From an uncultured Eubacteriales bacterium (GTDB taxonomy: Bacteria; Bacillota; Clostridia; Oscillospirales; CAG-272), in assembly GCA_900545935.1 (NCBI GenBank), contig URAP01000037.1, positions 1-16,198 of the forward strand: a stretch of DNA of 16,198 bases, given 5' to 3'. Positions within the stretch are counted from its first letter, which is position 1, and each line of letters starts with the position of its first letter. The translations under genes and the position numbers were made by a program. The notes under the pieces are model-generated. The model was not told the DNA's origin and did no database searches. It saw nothing but the letters and a program-made list of their open reading frames with translations. Positions 1 through 6,318 of this stretch are shown in pieces.

Positions 1-106
1 CTTGTACGGCGACGAGTCGTGTTTCGACGATTCTGCATCTTTTTTATCTCTCCCCAAGCCGGGTCGGCTGAAAAAGCACAGACCGAAAAAGCGGATAAAA
101 GTGTGA
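1..106 (+). CDS. Probable 3' end of a truncated upstream gene
   Basis: One plus-strand frame is open from the left edge to a TGA at 104-106 and gives 34 residues. It starts with an acidic stretch (YGDESCFDDS) and ends in a strongly basic tail (RLKKHRPKKRIKV), a pattern often seen at real protein ends. Codons such as GGC, GAC, GAG and TCG match those of the neighbouring genes. A second frame is also open up to 144, so the choice rests on codon use and composition. No family can be recognised from this short piece. The last third of the frame coincides with one arm of a long inverted repeat. Confidence 0.4.
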   Translation, partial: LYGDESCFDDSASFLSLPKPGRLKKHRPKKRIKV

Positions 107-204
107 TTTGGGCTTTTGTACGGCACAAATACAAAGAAAGGTGATGAAATCCTATCGGATTTCTCCGAAGGAATGATCATCCGCTTTTTCGGTCTGCGCT
201 TTTT
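71..204. repeat. 26-bp near-perfect inverted repeat, arms 71-96 and 179-204
   Basis: The arm at 71-96 (core CAGACCGAAAAAGCGGAT) and the reverse complement of 179-204 agree at 25 of 26 positions, with 82 bp between them. Inside lies a small perfect hairpin (7-bp arms 146-152 and 157-163, loop TATC). The right arm runs into a T tract, so on the plus strand a long-range stem followed by T residues could form, as in a terminator for the gene ending at 106. It could equally be a remnant of a small inverted mobile element. The left arm appears to be coding. Confidence 0.6.
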
Positions 205-276
205 TAGCCTCCACAAGCCCCGTGAGCCCAAAACAGTATATTAGCGCGGGAGGATGCACGTCGTGCCGCGCGGCTC

Positions 277-305
277 TTGATTTAAGCTGTAATATGTGAT
301 ATAAT
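277..305 (+). promoter_or_regulatory. Sigma-A promoter for the kinase-ruvX operon
   Basis: TTGATT at 277-282, a 17-bp spacer, and TATAAT at 300-305, preceded by TG at 297-298 (extended -10). Transcription would start near 312, giving a leader of about 60 nt. A GC-rich imperfect palindrome (244-271, with GCACG/CGTGC inside) lies just upstream of the -35 box. Confidence 0.75.
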
Positions 306-314
306 TGTAAAAAA

Positions 315-341
315 GCTCGATACGTGTTGGAAATATCGAGC
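315..341 (+). promoter_or_regulatory. Hairpin at the start of the leader
   Basis: GCTCGATA (315-322) and TATCGAGC (334-341) form a perfect 8-bp inverted repeat with an 11-nt loop. It begins within a few bases of the predicted transcription start and ends about 20 nt before the ribosome site. It has no T tract, so it is more likely an operator or a leader-stabilising hairpin than a terminator. Confidence 0.45.
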
Positions 342-374
342 AATGAATGATTTTCGAATGGCAGGTGAAGGCAG

Positions 375-1334
375 ATGAAGACAAGAATACTCACGATAGG
401 AACGGCGTCGGTCTCGACGCTTATCCGCTGCGACGGCATACCGCGCCCCGGCTGCACGGTGACCGCAGAGCGGTATTCCATCCGTCCGGGCGGCAGGGCG
501 GTCATTTCGTCGGTCGCTATATCAAAGCTCGGAGGGGACAGCATCGTCTGCTCCTCGGTCGGTGAGGACAGCTACGCCGTTATGCTCGAGGACTTTCTCG
601 GTTCATTCTGCGTCGACCGCCGCTTTTATGTGAAAAAGAACGGATGTCATACCGGCTATTCGACGATAATCGACACCGGCAGAGATGCGATAATCGACAT
701 TCCCGGTGCCAATCTGCGTCTCTCGGACGATGATATCGGTGAGGCTTTTACCTGCCTTCCGGATGCTGCGCTCGTGCGCTGCGGCGGAGCGTCGGTCGGC
801 TCGATAATCTTTGCCGTATCGGAGGCGGTGCGGCGCGGTGTGCCGGTCGTGCTCGACCTCTGCGGAGTAAGTCCCGACCTGCCGCTTGAGTCGCTGCGCC
901 GTGCGGATGTTGTCATAGTCGATGCGGATACGGCGGAGATGCTGACGGGGACTCTGCCGTCGGGCGAACAGAGCGGTCTGCGGGTCTCCGGCGAGCTCGA
1001 GCGCCGCATACACACGCGCTATACCGTGCTGATGCTCAGCGATACAAAGGGAATATTCCTCAGCGATAATAAATATCACGAGATGCTGCTGCCTTTTGAT
1101 GTAAGCGAGGTCGATCGCTCCGGTGCGGACGATTCGTTTATCTCGGCGCTGACCTACGACTATGCGACCCGCGTAAAGGCGGGCGGACGCGATATCGGTC
1201 ATGCCTGCACCTATGCGGCACTTGCCAAGGCATGGACGCGCGCGACAAAGGGGCTTATCGCCTCGCTTCCGACAGACTCTGATCTGCGTGCTTTTGCAGA
1301 GGCGAATAATGTCGGATTCAAGTTTTACGATTGA
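375..1334 (+). CDS. PfkB/ribokinase-family sugar or nucleoside kinase
   Basis: This 319-residue protein has the architecture of the PfkB family, whose members phosphorylate a sugar or nucleoside hydroxyl with ATP in the cytoplasm. The N-terminal signature region is visible as PGGRAVISSVAISKLGG (residues 38-54), a ribokinase-like PGAN at 110-113, a VDADTAEMLTG segment at 182-192 resembling the family's NETE region, and the C-terminal signature GADD at 250-253, in which the catalytic base is Asp253. The usual GAGD is altered at its third position, but the Asp is kept. The start is supported by AGGTG seven bases upstream. It is the first gene of a probable operon with ruvX (44-bp gap). The substrate cannot be read from the sequence. 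Confidence 0.85.
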   Translation: MKTRILTIGTASVSTLIRCDGIPRPGCTVTAERYSIRPGGRAVISSVAISKLGGDSIVCSSVGEDSYAVMLEDFLGSFCVDRRFYVKKNGCHTGYSTIIDTGRDAIIDIPGANLRLSDDDIGEAFTCLPDAALVRCGGASVGSIIFAVSEAVRRGVPVVLDLCGVSPDLPLESLRRADVVIVDADTAEMLTGTLPSGEQSGLRVSGELERRIHTRYTVLMLSDTKGIFLSDNKYHEMLLPFDVSEVDRSGADDSFISALTYDYATRVKAGGRDIGHACTYAALAKAWTRATKGLIASLPTDSDLRAFAEANNVGFKFYD

Positions 1335-1378
1335 CGGCGATGTGTGACATGCCGTAATACTTTGCCCGGAGATAGCTA

Positions 1379-1810
1379 ATGGATAAGAGAATACTCGGAA
1401 TAGACTACGGAGACAAGCGCACCGGGATCGCGGTCAGCGATCCGACCGGTCTGCTCGCACAGGGCATAACGACCGTTACGGCGGGCGGCGACGGCAAGCT
1501 GATATCGTTGCTTTTGCCGTATATCGAGCAGTACGATGTCGGCATGATAGTGCTCGGCGACCCAATAAATATGGACGGTTCGCACGGCTTTCGGAGCGAA
1601 AAGGCACATGCATTTGCCGAGCGTCTGAGGTCTGAGACGGGACTTGAGGTCGCTATGATGGACGAGCGATGCACAACGATGGCTGCAAGCGCCTATATGA
1701 ATATGACAGATACGCGCGGTAAGAAGCGCAAGGCGGTCATAGATACCGCATCGGCGCAGATAATACTGCAGAATTATCTTGACCGCGAGCGTGCAAAACG
1801 CGGAGTTTGA
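1379..1810 (+). CDS. yqgF: Putative pre-16S rRNA nuclease / Holliday junction resolvase (YqgF/RuvX)
   Basis: This 143-residue protein is of the usual YqgF/RuvX size. It opens with the RNase H-like strand GIDYGDKRTGIAVSD (Asp9), carries DERCTT at 95-100 (Glu96), and ends with the helix D122-TASAQIILQNYLD. These provide the three acidic metal-binding positions of the fold. Family members take part in 5' maturation of 16S rRNA and have been proposed as Holliday junction resolvases. The segment usually written VVGLPLNMDGS reads VLGDPINMDGS here. The ribosome site is GGAG, seven bases before the ATG. It follows the PfkB kinase by 44 bp, probably in one transcript. This pairing is not the common YqgF neighbourhood, so it says little about the kinase. 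Confidence 0.93.
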   Translation: MDKRILGIDYGDKRTGIAVSDPTGLLAQGITTVTAGGDGKLISLLLPYIEQYDVGMIVLGDPINMDGSHGFRSEKAHAFAERLRSETGLEVAMMDERCTTMAASAYMNMTDTRGKKRKAVIDTASAQIILQNYLDRERAKRGV

Positions 1811-1978
1811 GGCGCGCGGGTTGGCGCGTGGAGCGATTTGTGTGTCCGCATATGCGTGAATATTTCTGATATATGAAAAAAACACGCGGCATTCGTATAG
1901 AAGATTTTGCATGTCGCGATAGCGTGAGTGTCAAATACGGTTATTTTTACGATTTTTCGATATAGACCCATATAAATG

Positions 1979-2025
1979 AGAGCATATCCGACGGCTGACA
2001 GCTTTCTCGGATATGCTCTTTTACT
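1979..2025. terminator. Terminator between convergent genes
   Basis: AGAGCATATCCGA (1979-1991) and TCGGATATGCTCT (2007-2019) form a perfect 13-bp stem with a 15-nt loop. The plus strand continues TTTTACTTT, so it ends the ruvX transcript well. The minus-strand side is less T-rich (CATTTATA), but the same stem could also stop the UPF0340 transcript. The 1811-1978 stretch before it holds no convincing gene. Confidence 0.8.
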
Positions 2026-2074
2026 TTATACGTTTGGCAAACTTGCTCTGTGGTATAGCGCTCGATGCGGTGCC

Positions 2075-2614
2075 TTACAACAGCTCCTCGTCGTATTTTG
2101 CGCGCACGCCGCCGATGAATTTCGGCCTTGTACGTGCGGCGATTATCATCGTCTCGCCGATGGTATTGTTCTCGAGACGCAGCGGCACTGCGACCTTTTT
2201 CAGGTGCATTCCGATGAGCGTAAAGCCGATATCGAGACCGGCATCTGCCTTTATCTCCTCGAGCGCGATCGGATCGGTAAATGCGGCATATGCCTGTGTT
2301 GCGAGTGAGCCGCCTGCCTTTGGCTGCGGTACTGCATTTACCGGCTCGGCAAACGGCACGGCTGCACGTTCGGTGATAACGGCGCGGTTCAGGTGCTCGC
2401 AGCACTGCACGGCAAGATAGATACCGCGCTCCTTGGTACAGTCGAGAAGTGCGCGGCAGATTTCGCCCGCCACCTCATAGTTTGAGTTCGTTCCGATCTT
2501 TGAACCGACGACCTCACTTGTGGAGCAGCCTACAATAACGATATTGCCCGGCTTCAGCTTGGCTTTTTCACACAGCTCGTTTATTGCAGCAGAGGTCTGC
2601 TCATAAATCGACAT
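2075..2614 (-). CDS. ywlG: UPF0340 family protein (YwlG-like)
   Basis: This 179-residue protein matches the UPF0340/DUF436 family (TIGR01440, Bacillus YwlG) by pattern. It has IVGCSTSEVVGSKIGTNS at 27-44, the cysteine-containing LAVQCCEHLNRA at 67-78, and the C-terminal GETMIIAARTRPKFIGG region. Length is typical of the family. The function of the family is not established. A ribosome site AAGGAG lies 10-11 bases before the ATG. It is the second gene after the ECF S component, with a 39-bp gap and no terminator between them, so the two are probably co-transcribed. That may hint at a cofactor- or vitamin-related role, but this is inference. Confidence 0.9.
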   Translation of the reverse strand: MSIYEQTSAAINELCEKAKLKPGNIVIVGCSTSEVVGSKIGTNSNYEVAGEICRALLDCTKERGIYLAVQCCEHLNRAVITERAAVPFAEPVNAVPQPKAGGSLATQAYAAFTDPIALEEIKADAGLDIGFTLIGMHLKKVAVPLRLENNTIGETMIIAARTRPKFIGGVRAKYDEELL

Positions 2615-2653
2615 GGTATCTCACTCCTTGTTTTTCCGGTTGTTTTACAATAT

Positions 2654-3190
2654 TTAATCTGTTTTTGCAGTCGACTTGTCGAATATCTTAAGCTTGTTGA
2701 CTATCGTTTTTTCGAATATCTTGACGAGCAGCGTGCCGAGAATAAGACCCGCGACTCCCTGAACGCAGTTTGACGGAATATTGACCGCAGACGGTGCAAA
2801 GCCGTACATAAAGCCCTCAAATACAAAATAACCGAGCACCATAACTATCTCGGCAAGCACGCCGCTGATTAAGCGTGAGGGCAGAGAGTGGAGCTTTTTG
2901 TTAAGCGCCGTATGGACATAGTACGCGACGAGCGCCATAAGTCCCTTTATGACAAAGGTCGCGGCGGCATAGATCATATAGCCGGAGAATAGGTCTGCGA
3001 GTGCCGATCCGATGCCCGCGGCAAGAAAACCGTAGAAAGGGGGGAGCAGCCATCCGCTGAGCAGGACGACGCAGTCGCCTATGTTTAGATAGCCCTTAAG
3101 AGGTGACGGTATTTTGATTATCATTGTTGCGACGCACGCGAGCGCGGCAAAGAGCGCTGCGATAGTCAGCTGCTTGATCTTGCTGTTCAT
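2654..3190 (-). CDS. ECF transporter S component (substrate-binding membrane protein)
   Basis: This 178-residue, very hydrophobic protein has about six membrane segments. The first is the typical S-component start (KIKQLTIAALFAALACVATM), followed by PLKGYLNIGDCVVLLSGWLL and a FYGFLAAGIGSALADLFSGY stretch that helps place it in the ECF-ribofla_trS-like group. S components bind a vitamin or metal and dock onto the shared EcfT/EcfA1/EcfA2 module, which is not encoded here. The alanine-rich first helix fits EcfT docking. The substrate is unknown; pantothenate, queuosine precursors, riboflavin and others are all handled by relatives. It has its own promoter at 3223-3251 and a ribosome site AAGGAG, and is followed by the UPF0340 gene. 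Confidence 0.85.
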   Translation of the reverse strand: MNSKIKQLTIAALFAALACVATMIIKIPSPLKGYLNIGDCVVLLSGWLLPPFYGFLAAGIGSALADLFSGYMIYAAATFVIKGLMALVAYYVHTALNKKLHSLPSRLISGVLAEIVMVLGYFVFEGFMYGFAPSAVNIPSNCVQGVAGLILGTLLVKIFEKTIVNKLKIFDKSTAKTD

Positions 3191-3195
3191 TGCTT

Positions 3196-3326
3196 TTGTA
3201 CTCCTTGATCGTTGATATGCTTAGTATAAGCCGAAACTGATTATATGACAATCACCAAACTAAAAGATTATTATATATCCAGATTGCAGACGCGGTATGC
3301 GGCATATGACAGATCAAGGAGTACAA
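3196..3326. repeat. 15-bp perfect inverted repeat containing the ribosome site of the ECF gene
   Basis: TTGTACTCCTTGATC at 3196-3210 is the exact reverse complement of 3312-3326, with 101 bp between. The 3196-3210 arm, read on the minus strand, contains the AAGGAG ribosome site of the ECF S component. The other arm lies between that gene's promoter and the end of the upstream carboxypeptidase gene. Confidence 0.85.
3223..3251 (-). promoter_or_regulatory. Promoter for the ECF S component operon
   Basis: On the minus strand, TTGTCA (3246-3251), a 17-bp spacer and TATACT (3223-3228); each box is one base from consensus. The predicted start near 3216 leaves a leader of about 25 nt, too short for a vitamin riboswitch. 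A TATAAT at 3240-3245 lies inside the spacer but has no good -35 box. Confidence 0.6.
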
Positions 3327-3376
3327 TAAATTAATGCACATCCTCCTGCCGAAGGCATCGCTGCATCAAATGTGCA
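3322..3376 (-). terminator. Possible terminator of the recombinase-carboxypeptidase operon
   Basis: Read on the minus strand, TGCACAT and ATGTGCA (3376-3370 and 3341-3335) form an outer 7-bp stem. It encloses a small TGCC-TTC-GGCA hairpin and is followed by the T-rich tail TTAATTTATT. It starts 17 bp past the stop codon of the carboxypeptidase gene. The branched structure makes it weaker than a classical terminator. Confidence 0.45.
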
Positions 3377-3392
3377 GTGATTATTTTACTGC

Positions 3393-4655
3393 TTATTGCT
3401 TCTTATCGACATATGCGCGATAGATTATCGACGCATCGCGCGCATTGTCGTAGGTGGTATTTGTACCGTCGCCGGCACCCATCGTTATCAGGATGTAGTC
3501 GCCGTTTTCGCCGGAGTAGTAGGTTGCGAGACATTGGCGCGCTTCGAGGGTAAAGCCCGTCTTTCCGCCGCGTATGCTGCCCATTTCAAGTCCGGCCTGA
3601 GAAAATGCCTTGTACACCGTGCTTGTCAGTGTGATACCGTTCGGATGCTGCTCGGTATGAGAGGTGTAGTAGCTCGATGAGGTCACAATAGTGCGGAAGG
3701 TCTCGTTTTGCAGGGCATAGCGGAATATTTTTGCCATATCTATCGCCGTAGACGTATGTGATATGCTGTGCAGTCCGGTTGGATTTGCAAAGTGGGTGGA
3801 GGCGCAGCCCAGCTCCTCTGCCTTTTTGTTCATCATGGCGACGAACTCGGATTCCTCGCCTCCGCCGACGTACAGAGCCAACGTTCCGGTAGCTTCGCCG
3901 CCGGAGGACAGCAGGCAGCCGTACAGCAGGTCGGTCGCTGAGACTGTTTCACCTGCGGAAAAGCCCGCCATTGACGAGTTCTCCCGCACGAGCTGATCAA
4001 CAAGCTCCTGCGGAACGGTCAGCATGGTCGTGTTCGGATCGGGGATGTTCTCAATCGCGACTATCGCCGACATTATCTTGGTCAGCGATGCGGGATATGT
4101 AATCGTATCACTGTTCTTTTCGCATATCGCTCTGCCGGTGTGCAGGTCGATGAGCAGGGCATTCCGGCTCGAGATGTTCTCGGTTATCTCCTTGATCTTT
4201 CCCGTCTTTATTGCTTTGCCCTCGAAATATTCGCCGAGCGCGGGATTGACAAGCTCGGTGATATCGGAGCTGAGCTCCTTGCCTATCAGCTCGGGCTTCT
4301 GATTCAGTACGAATACGATAGAGAACGCGAGCAGCGCACAGAGCAGTGCTGCGATAAGCTGCGGAACGGGTGGCGAGAGCGGATTTCGGTGTGCTGTCGC
4401 GCCTCCTCCGGATGTGGGATATCTTCTGCCGCCGCTGCGGGATCGGCGCGCCTGATCGTGTGCAGCGGATCTGCTGCCGGACGGTCGTCTGACGTAGGTA
4501 TCATCGGCGTATGCTCCGCCTCCGTATGTATTGCCTTCGGATGAATGTCCGATTCTGCTGCCCGATGCGTTTCTACCGGAGGATGTTCTCTGCGCCGGCG
4601 TGCGCGTTGTTCTATCCGGCTGTGCGCTGCGGCGGGTATTGTTTATATAGTTCAT
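3393..4655 (-). CDS. D-alanyl-D-alanine carboxypeptidase, S11 family, N-terminally anchored
   Basis: This 420-residue, DacA-like penicillin-binding protein would trim the terminal D-Ala of peptidoglycan pentapeptides outside the membrane. SLTK at 190-193 holds the acyl-enzyme Ser190, KTG stands at 365-367, and the middle motif region reads LLSSGGEA (251-253 = SGG) where most relatives have SGN, so the usual Asn is replaced by Gly. Residues 1-95 form a cytoplasmic Ser/Arg/Gly-rich, low-complexity tail, followed by one membrane segment (about 98-117). Family members more often have a cleaved signal and a C-terminal amphipathic anchor; here the anchor is N-terminal and the C-terminus stops soon after the domain. 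It lies 21 bp downstream of the recombinase gene, probably in the same transcript. Confidence 0.88.
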   Translation of the reverse strand: MNYINNTRRSAQPDRTTRTPAQRTSSGRNASGSRIGHSSEGNTYGGGAYADDTYVRRPSGSRSAAHDQARRSRSGGRRYPTSGGGATAHRNPLSPPVPQLIAALLCALLAFSIVFVLNQKPELIGKELSSDITELVNPALGEYFEGKAIKTGKIKEITENISSRNALLIDLHTGRAICEKNSDTITYPASLTKIMSAIVAIENIPDPNTTMLTVPQELVDQLVRENSSMAGFSAGETVSATDLLYGCLLSSGGEATGTLALYVGGGEESEFVAMMNKKAEELGCASTHFANPTGLHSISHTSTAIDMAKIFRYALQNETFRTIVTSSSYYTSHTEQHPNGITLTSTVYKAFSQAGLEMGSIRGGKTGFTLEARQCLATYYSGENGDYILITMGAGDGTNTTYDNARDASIIYRAYVDKKQ

Positions 4656-4676
4656 TCTTCTGCCTTTCTTACGGGC

Positions 4677-5684
4677 TTATTCATCATTTGAGCTGCCCTT
4701 TCGGGGACTTCGGTGCGCGAGGGGGTTGGCATCCATCGCCTTTTCCATCTGCGTATCGCTTACATGTGTATATATCTGAGTCGTGTTCAGCTGCTCGTGA
4801 CCGAGGATATCCTTCAGCACGCGCACATCAACCGCGCCGCTGCGATACATCAGCGTTGCCGCCGTGTGGCGCAGCTTATGCACCGAAAAATGCTCGCTGC
4901 CGAGTCCGGCTGCATCGAGATATTTGTATACAATTTTCTGCACCATCGGATTGCTTATTCTGCGGTGCTGGCGGCTGAGAAACAGTGCCTCGGAATGCCC
5001 CGGCTTTACCTCTCCGTCTGCACGCCGTATCGGCAGATAGACCTCAAGCGCCTCACGGCAAGCCTCGTTGAGATATATCATTCGCTCCTTGGCGCCCTTT
5101 CCGATCACGCGCAGCGAGCGCAGCTGCGGGTCGATGTCGCCGAGGTTGATGCCGGTGAGCTCGGACAGACGCATTCCGCTGTTGAGAAAGAGAGTTATTA
5201 TTGCATAGTCCCGCTCGCGCGTCTGCGAATCGGAATCGCTGCGCACCGCGTCGAGCAGTGCAATGCTCTGCTCGAGGGTGAGAAAACGCGGCAGGGATTT
5301 TTTGTGCGGCGGTGTTTCGATATTTGCCGCAGGGCTTTCGTCGATCAGATGCCGCGAGACCGAATAGTATTTAAAAAACGACTTTATCGCCGACAGTCTG
5401 CGTGCGATTGCCCGCGACTCGTTGTGGTCGTCACTCTTTTTATGATACAAAAAGGAGAGTATGTCGTCGGTCGATATCGTCTTGATAAATGCCTCATCTA
5501 TCTCCGAAATATCGTAGCTGTTGTATTCCTCCGTGCCCGGCGTCAGCCCGTCACGCGTTGCGGCGACATAGCGCAGAAACATGCACAGATCGTGCCGATA
5601 CTTGTCCGCCGTCTGCTGTGTGCGGTTGCGGACGACCGTCAGATATGAAATAAAATCTCGAACGGGCTTCGGCGCATATTCCAT
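4677..5684 (-). CDS. xerD: Tyrosine recombinase, XerC/XerD type
   Basis: This is a phage-integrase family site-specific recombinase, with an N-terminal SAM-like DNA-binding domain and a complete catalytic set. Numbered from the ATG at 5699, these are Arg177 (SGMRLSEL), Lys201 (GKGAKER), His274 and Arg277 (HKLRHTA), His301 (LGHEQL) and the nucleophile Tyr310 (IYTHV). XerC/D resolve chromosome dimers at dif. The ATG at 5684 is preferred over 5699, because GGAG lies nine bases before it while the upstream ATG has no good ribosome site; this gives 335 residues. It is about 35 residues longer than XerD because of an acidic insert (about 50-75) in the N-terminal domain. No mobile-element genes flank it, so a housekeeping role is more likely, but XerC versus XerD cannot be settled. 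Confidence 0.85.
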   Translation of the reverse strand: MEYAPKPVRDFISYLTVVRNRTQQTADKYRHDLCMFLRYVAATRDGLTPGTEEYNSYDISEIDEAFIKTISTDDILSFLYHKKSDDHNESRAIARRLSAIKSFFKYYSVSRHLIDESPAANIETPPHKKSLPRFLTLEQSIALLDAVRSDSDSQTRERDYAIITLFLNSGMRLSELTGINLGDIDPQLRSLRVIGKGAKERMIYLNEACREALEVYLPIRRADGEVKPGHSEALFLSRQHRRISNPMVQKIVYKYLDAAGLGSEHFSVHKLRHTAATLMYRSGAVDVRVLKDILGHEQLNTTQIYTHVSDTQMEKAMDANPLAHRSPRKGSSNDE

Positions 5685-5720
5685 GACGGCACACTCCATA
5701 CAACAAATTTTTACCTATTA

Positions 5721-5749
5721 ATTATAGCCACATTCCTGACGGTTGTCAA
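5721..5749 (-). promoter_or_regulatory. Consensus promoter of the recombinase-carboxypeptidase operon
   Basis: On the minus strand, TTGACA (5744-5749), a 17-bp spacer and TATAAT (5721-5726), a perfect match to the housekeeping consensus. Start near 5714 would leave about 30 nt before the preferred ATG at 5684 and only about 15 nt before the ATG at 5699, which again favours 5684. Confidence 0.85.
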
Positions 5750-5854
5750 GGATGCGCGAAAAAAATAAGGGTGGCGCAAAGTAAACCTGAAGATTCCGGG
5801 TGCAGAGAATAGGCGTACGAGAGACCGAGATGCGAAAAAGGCAAAAAGATGAAA

Positions 5855-5895
5855 AAACAAAAAAGAAGAAAGCCGCCCTGCTTTTGCAGAGCGGC
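5855..5895 (-). terminator. Terminator of the tRNA-Thr transcript
   Basis: On the minus strand, GCCGCTCTGC, loop AAAA, GCAGGGCGGC forms a 10-bp stem with one G-T pair (5895-5872). It is followed by TTTCTTCTTTTTTG and lies five bases past the CCA end of the tRNA. Confidence 0.9.
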
Positions 5896-5900
5896 AATTC

Positions 5901-5976
5901 TGGAGCTGCTAATCAGAGTCGAACTGATGACCTCATCCTTACCAAGGATGTGCTCTACCAACTGAGCCATAGCAGC
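5901..5976 (-). tRNA. tRNA-Thr (anticodon GGT)
   Basis: The 76-nt cloverleaf reads on the minus strand. The acceptor arms are GCTGCTA and TAGCAGC, the D arm is GCTCAGTTGGTAGAGC, the anticodon stem is CATCC/GGATG around TTGGTAA (anticodon GGT, reading ACC/ACU), and the T arm contains GTTCGACTC. The discriminator is T and the CCA end is encoded. It is a single-tRNA transcript with its own promoter and terminator. Confidence 0.96.
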
Positions 5977-5993
5977 GTTCAGCGAACGATGTT

Positions 5994-6022
5994 ATTATAT
6001 CAGGTTCGATGTGATTTGTCAA
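5994..6022 (-). promoter_or_regulatory. Consensus promoter of the tRNA-Thr gene
   Basis: On the minus strand, TTGACA (6017-6022), exactly 17 bp, TATAAT (5994-5999). Transcription would begin about 10 nt before the mature 5' end at 5976. Confidence 0.88.
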
Positions 6023-6232
6023 TAGCTATTTTGAAAGTTTTTAATTTACTGCTGTAATTTAAATATCGACAGTACAGATACGAATTGATAGGATTTTGCT
6101 GATTGTTTTCGACGCATGGGAGAAAAGAGGATTTTTTTCATATCCATACATGCGGAACATGCGGAATGTGCGCGGCAGGAGCGCATGGCGGCATAATGCG
6201 CCACGGTTCGAGCTTTTTACCATCGGTTCGGG
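6023..6232. other. Intergenic stretch between two divergent promoters
   Basis: No gene is supported here. It contains a tandem repeat of the 9-mer ACATGCGGA (6148-6165), a 6-bp inverted repeat GCGCAT/ATGCGC around 6181-6201, and an AT-rich left third. The tandem 9-mer lies about 70 bp upstream of the DUF1846 promoter and could be a regulator site, but nothing proves it. Confidence 0.5.
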
Positions 6233-6261
6233 TTGACAAAGGCGGCGGAGCGTGGTATAAT
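6233..6261 (+). promoter_or_regulatory. Consensus promoter of the DUF1846 gene
   Basis: TTGACA (6233-6238), 17 bp, TATAAT (6256-6261), perfect consensus. The start near 6268 gives a leader of about 50 nt before the ATG at 6319, with GGTGAG as ribosome site. Confidence 0.88.
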
Positions 6262-6318
6262 CAAATCTGATTTGTGACAGAAAATAATACAAAGTTAAAA
6301 CACGGTGGGTGAGTACGG

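Noticed and set aside
144..240. Two very short frames starting at 145 and 173 as leader peptides
   Set aside because: Purine-rich sequences lie too close to the ATGs, and both end before the promoter at 277.
3191..3222. Vitamin riboswitch before the ECF S component
   Set aside because: The predicted leader is only about 25 nt and shows no conserved aptamer.
3334..3420. Plus-strand frame of about 28 codons behind an AAGGAG copy
   Set aside because: The ribosome-like sequence is the arm of the inverted repeat, and the frame runs through the putative terminator into the antisense of the carboxypeptidase gene.
4713..5648. Long plus-strand frame of 311 codons
   Set aside because: It is entirely antisense to the tyrosine recombinase, which has all catalytic residues; no ribosome site or recognisable domain.
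4677..5684. Integrase of a mobile element next to the tRNA
   Set aside because: No excisionase, attachment-site duplication of the tRNA 3' end or phage genes were seen; operon with a cell-wall gene favours a chromosomal Xer protein.
5746..6057. Short reading frames on both strands across the tRNA (74 and 85 codons)
   Set aside because: They are translations of the tRNA-Thr gene, its terminator and its promoter; no ribosome sites, and such frames are a known annotation artefact.
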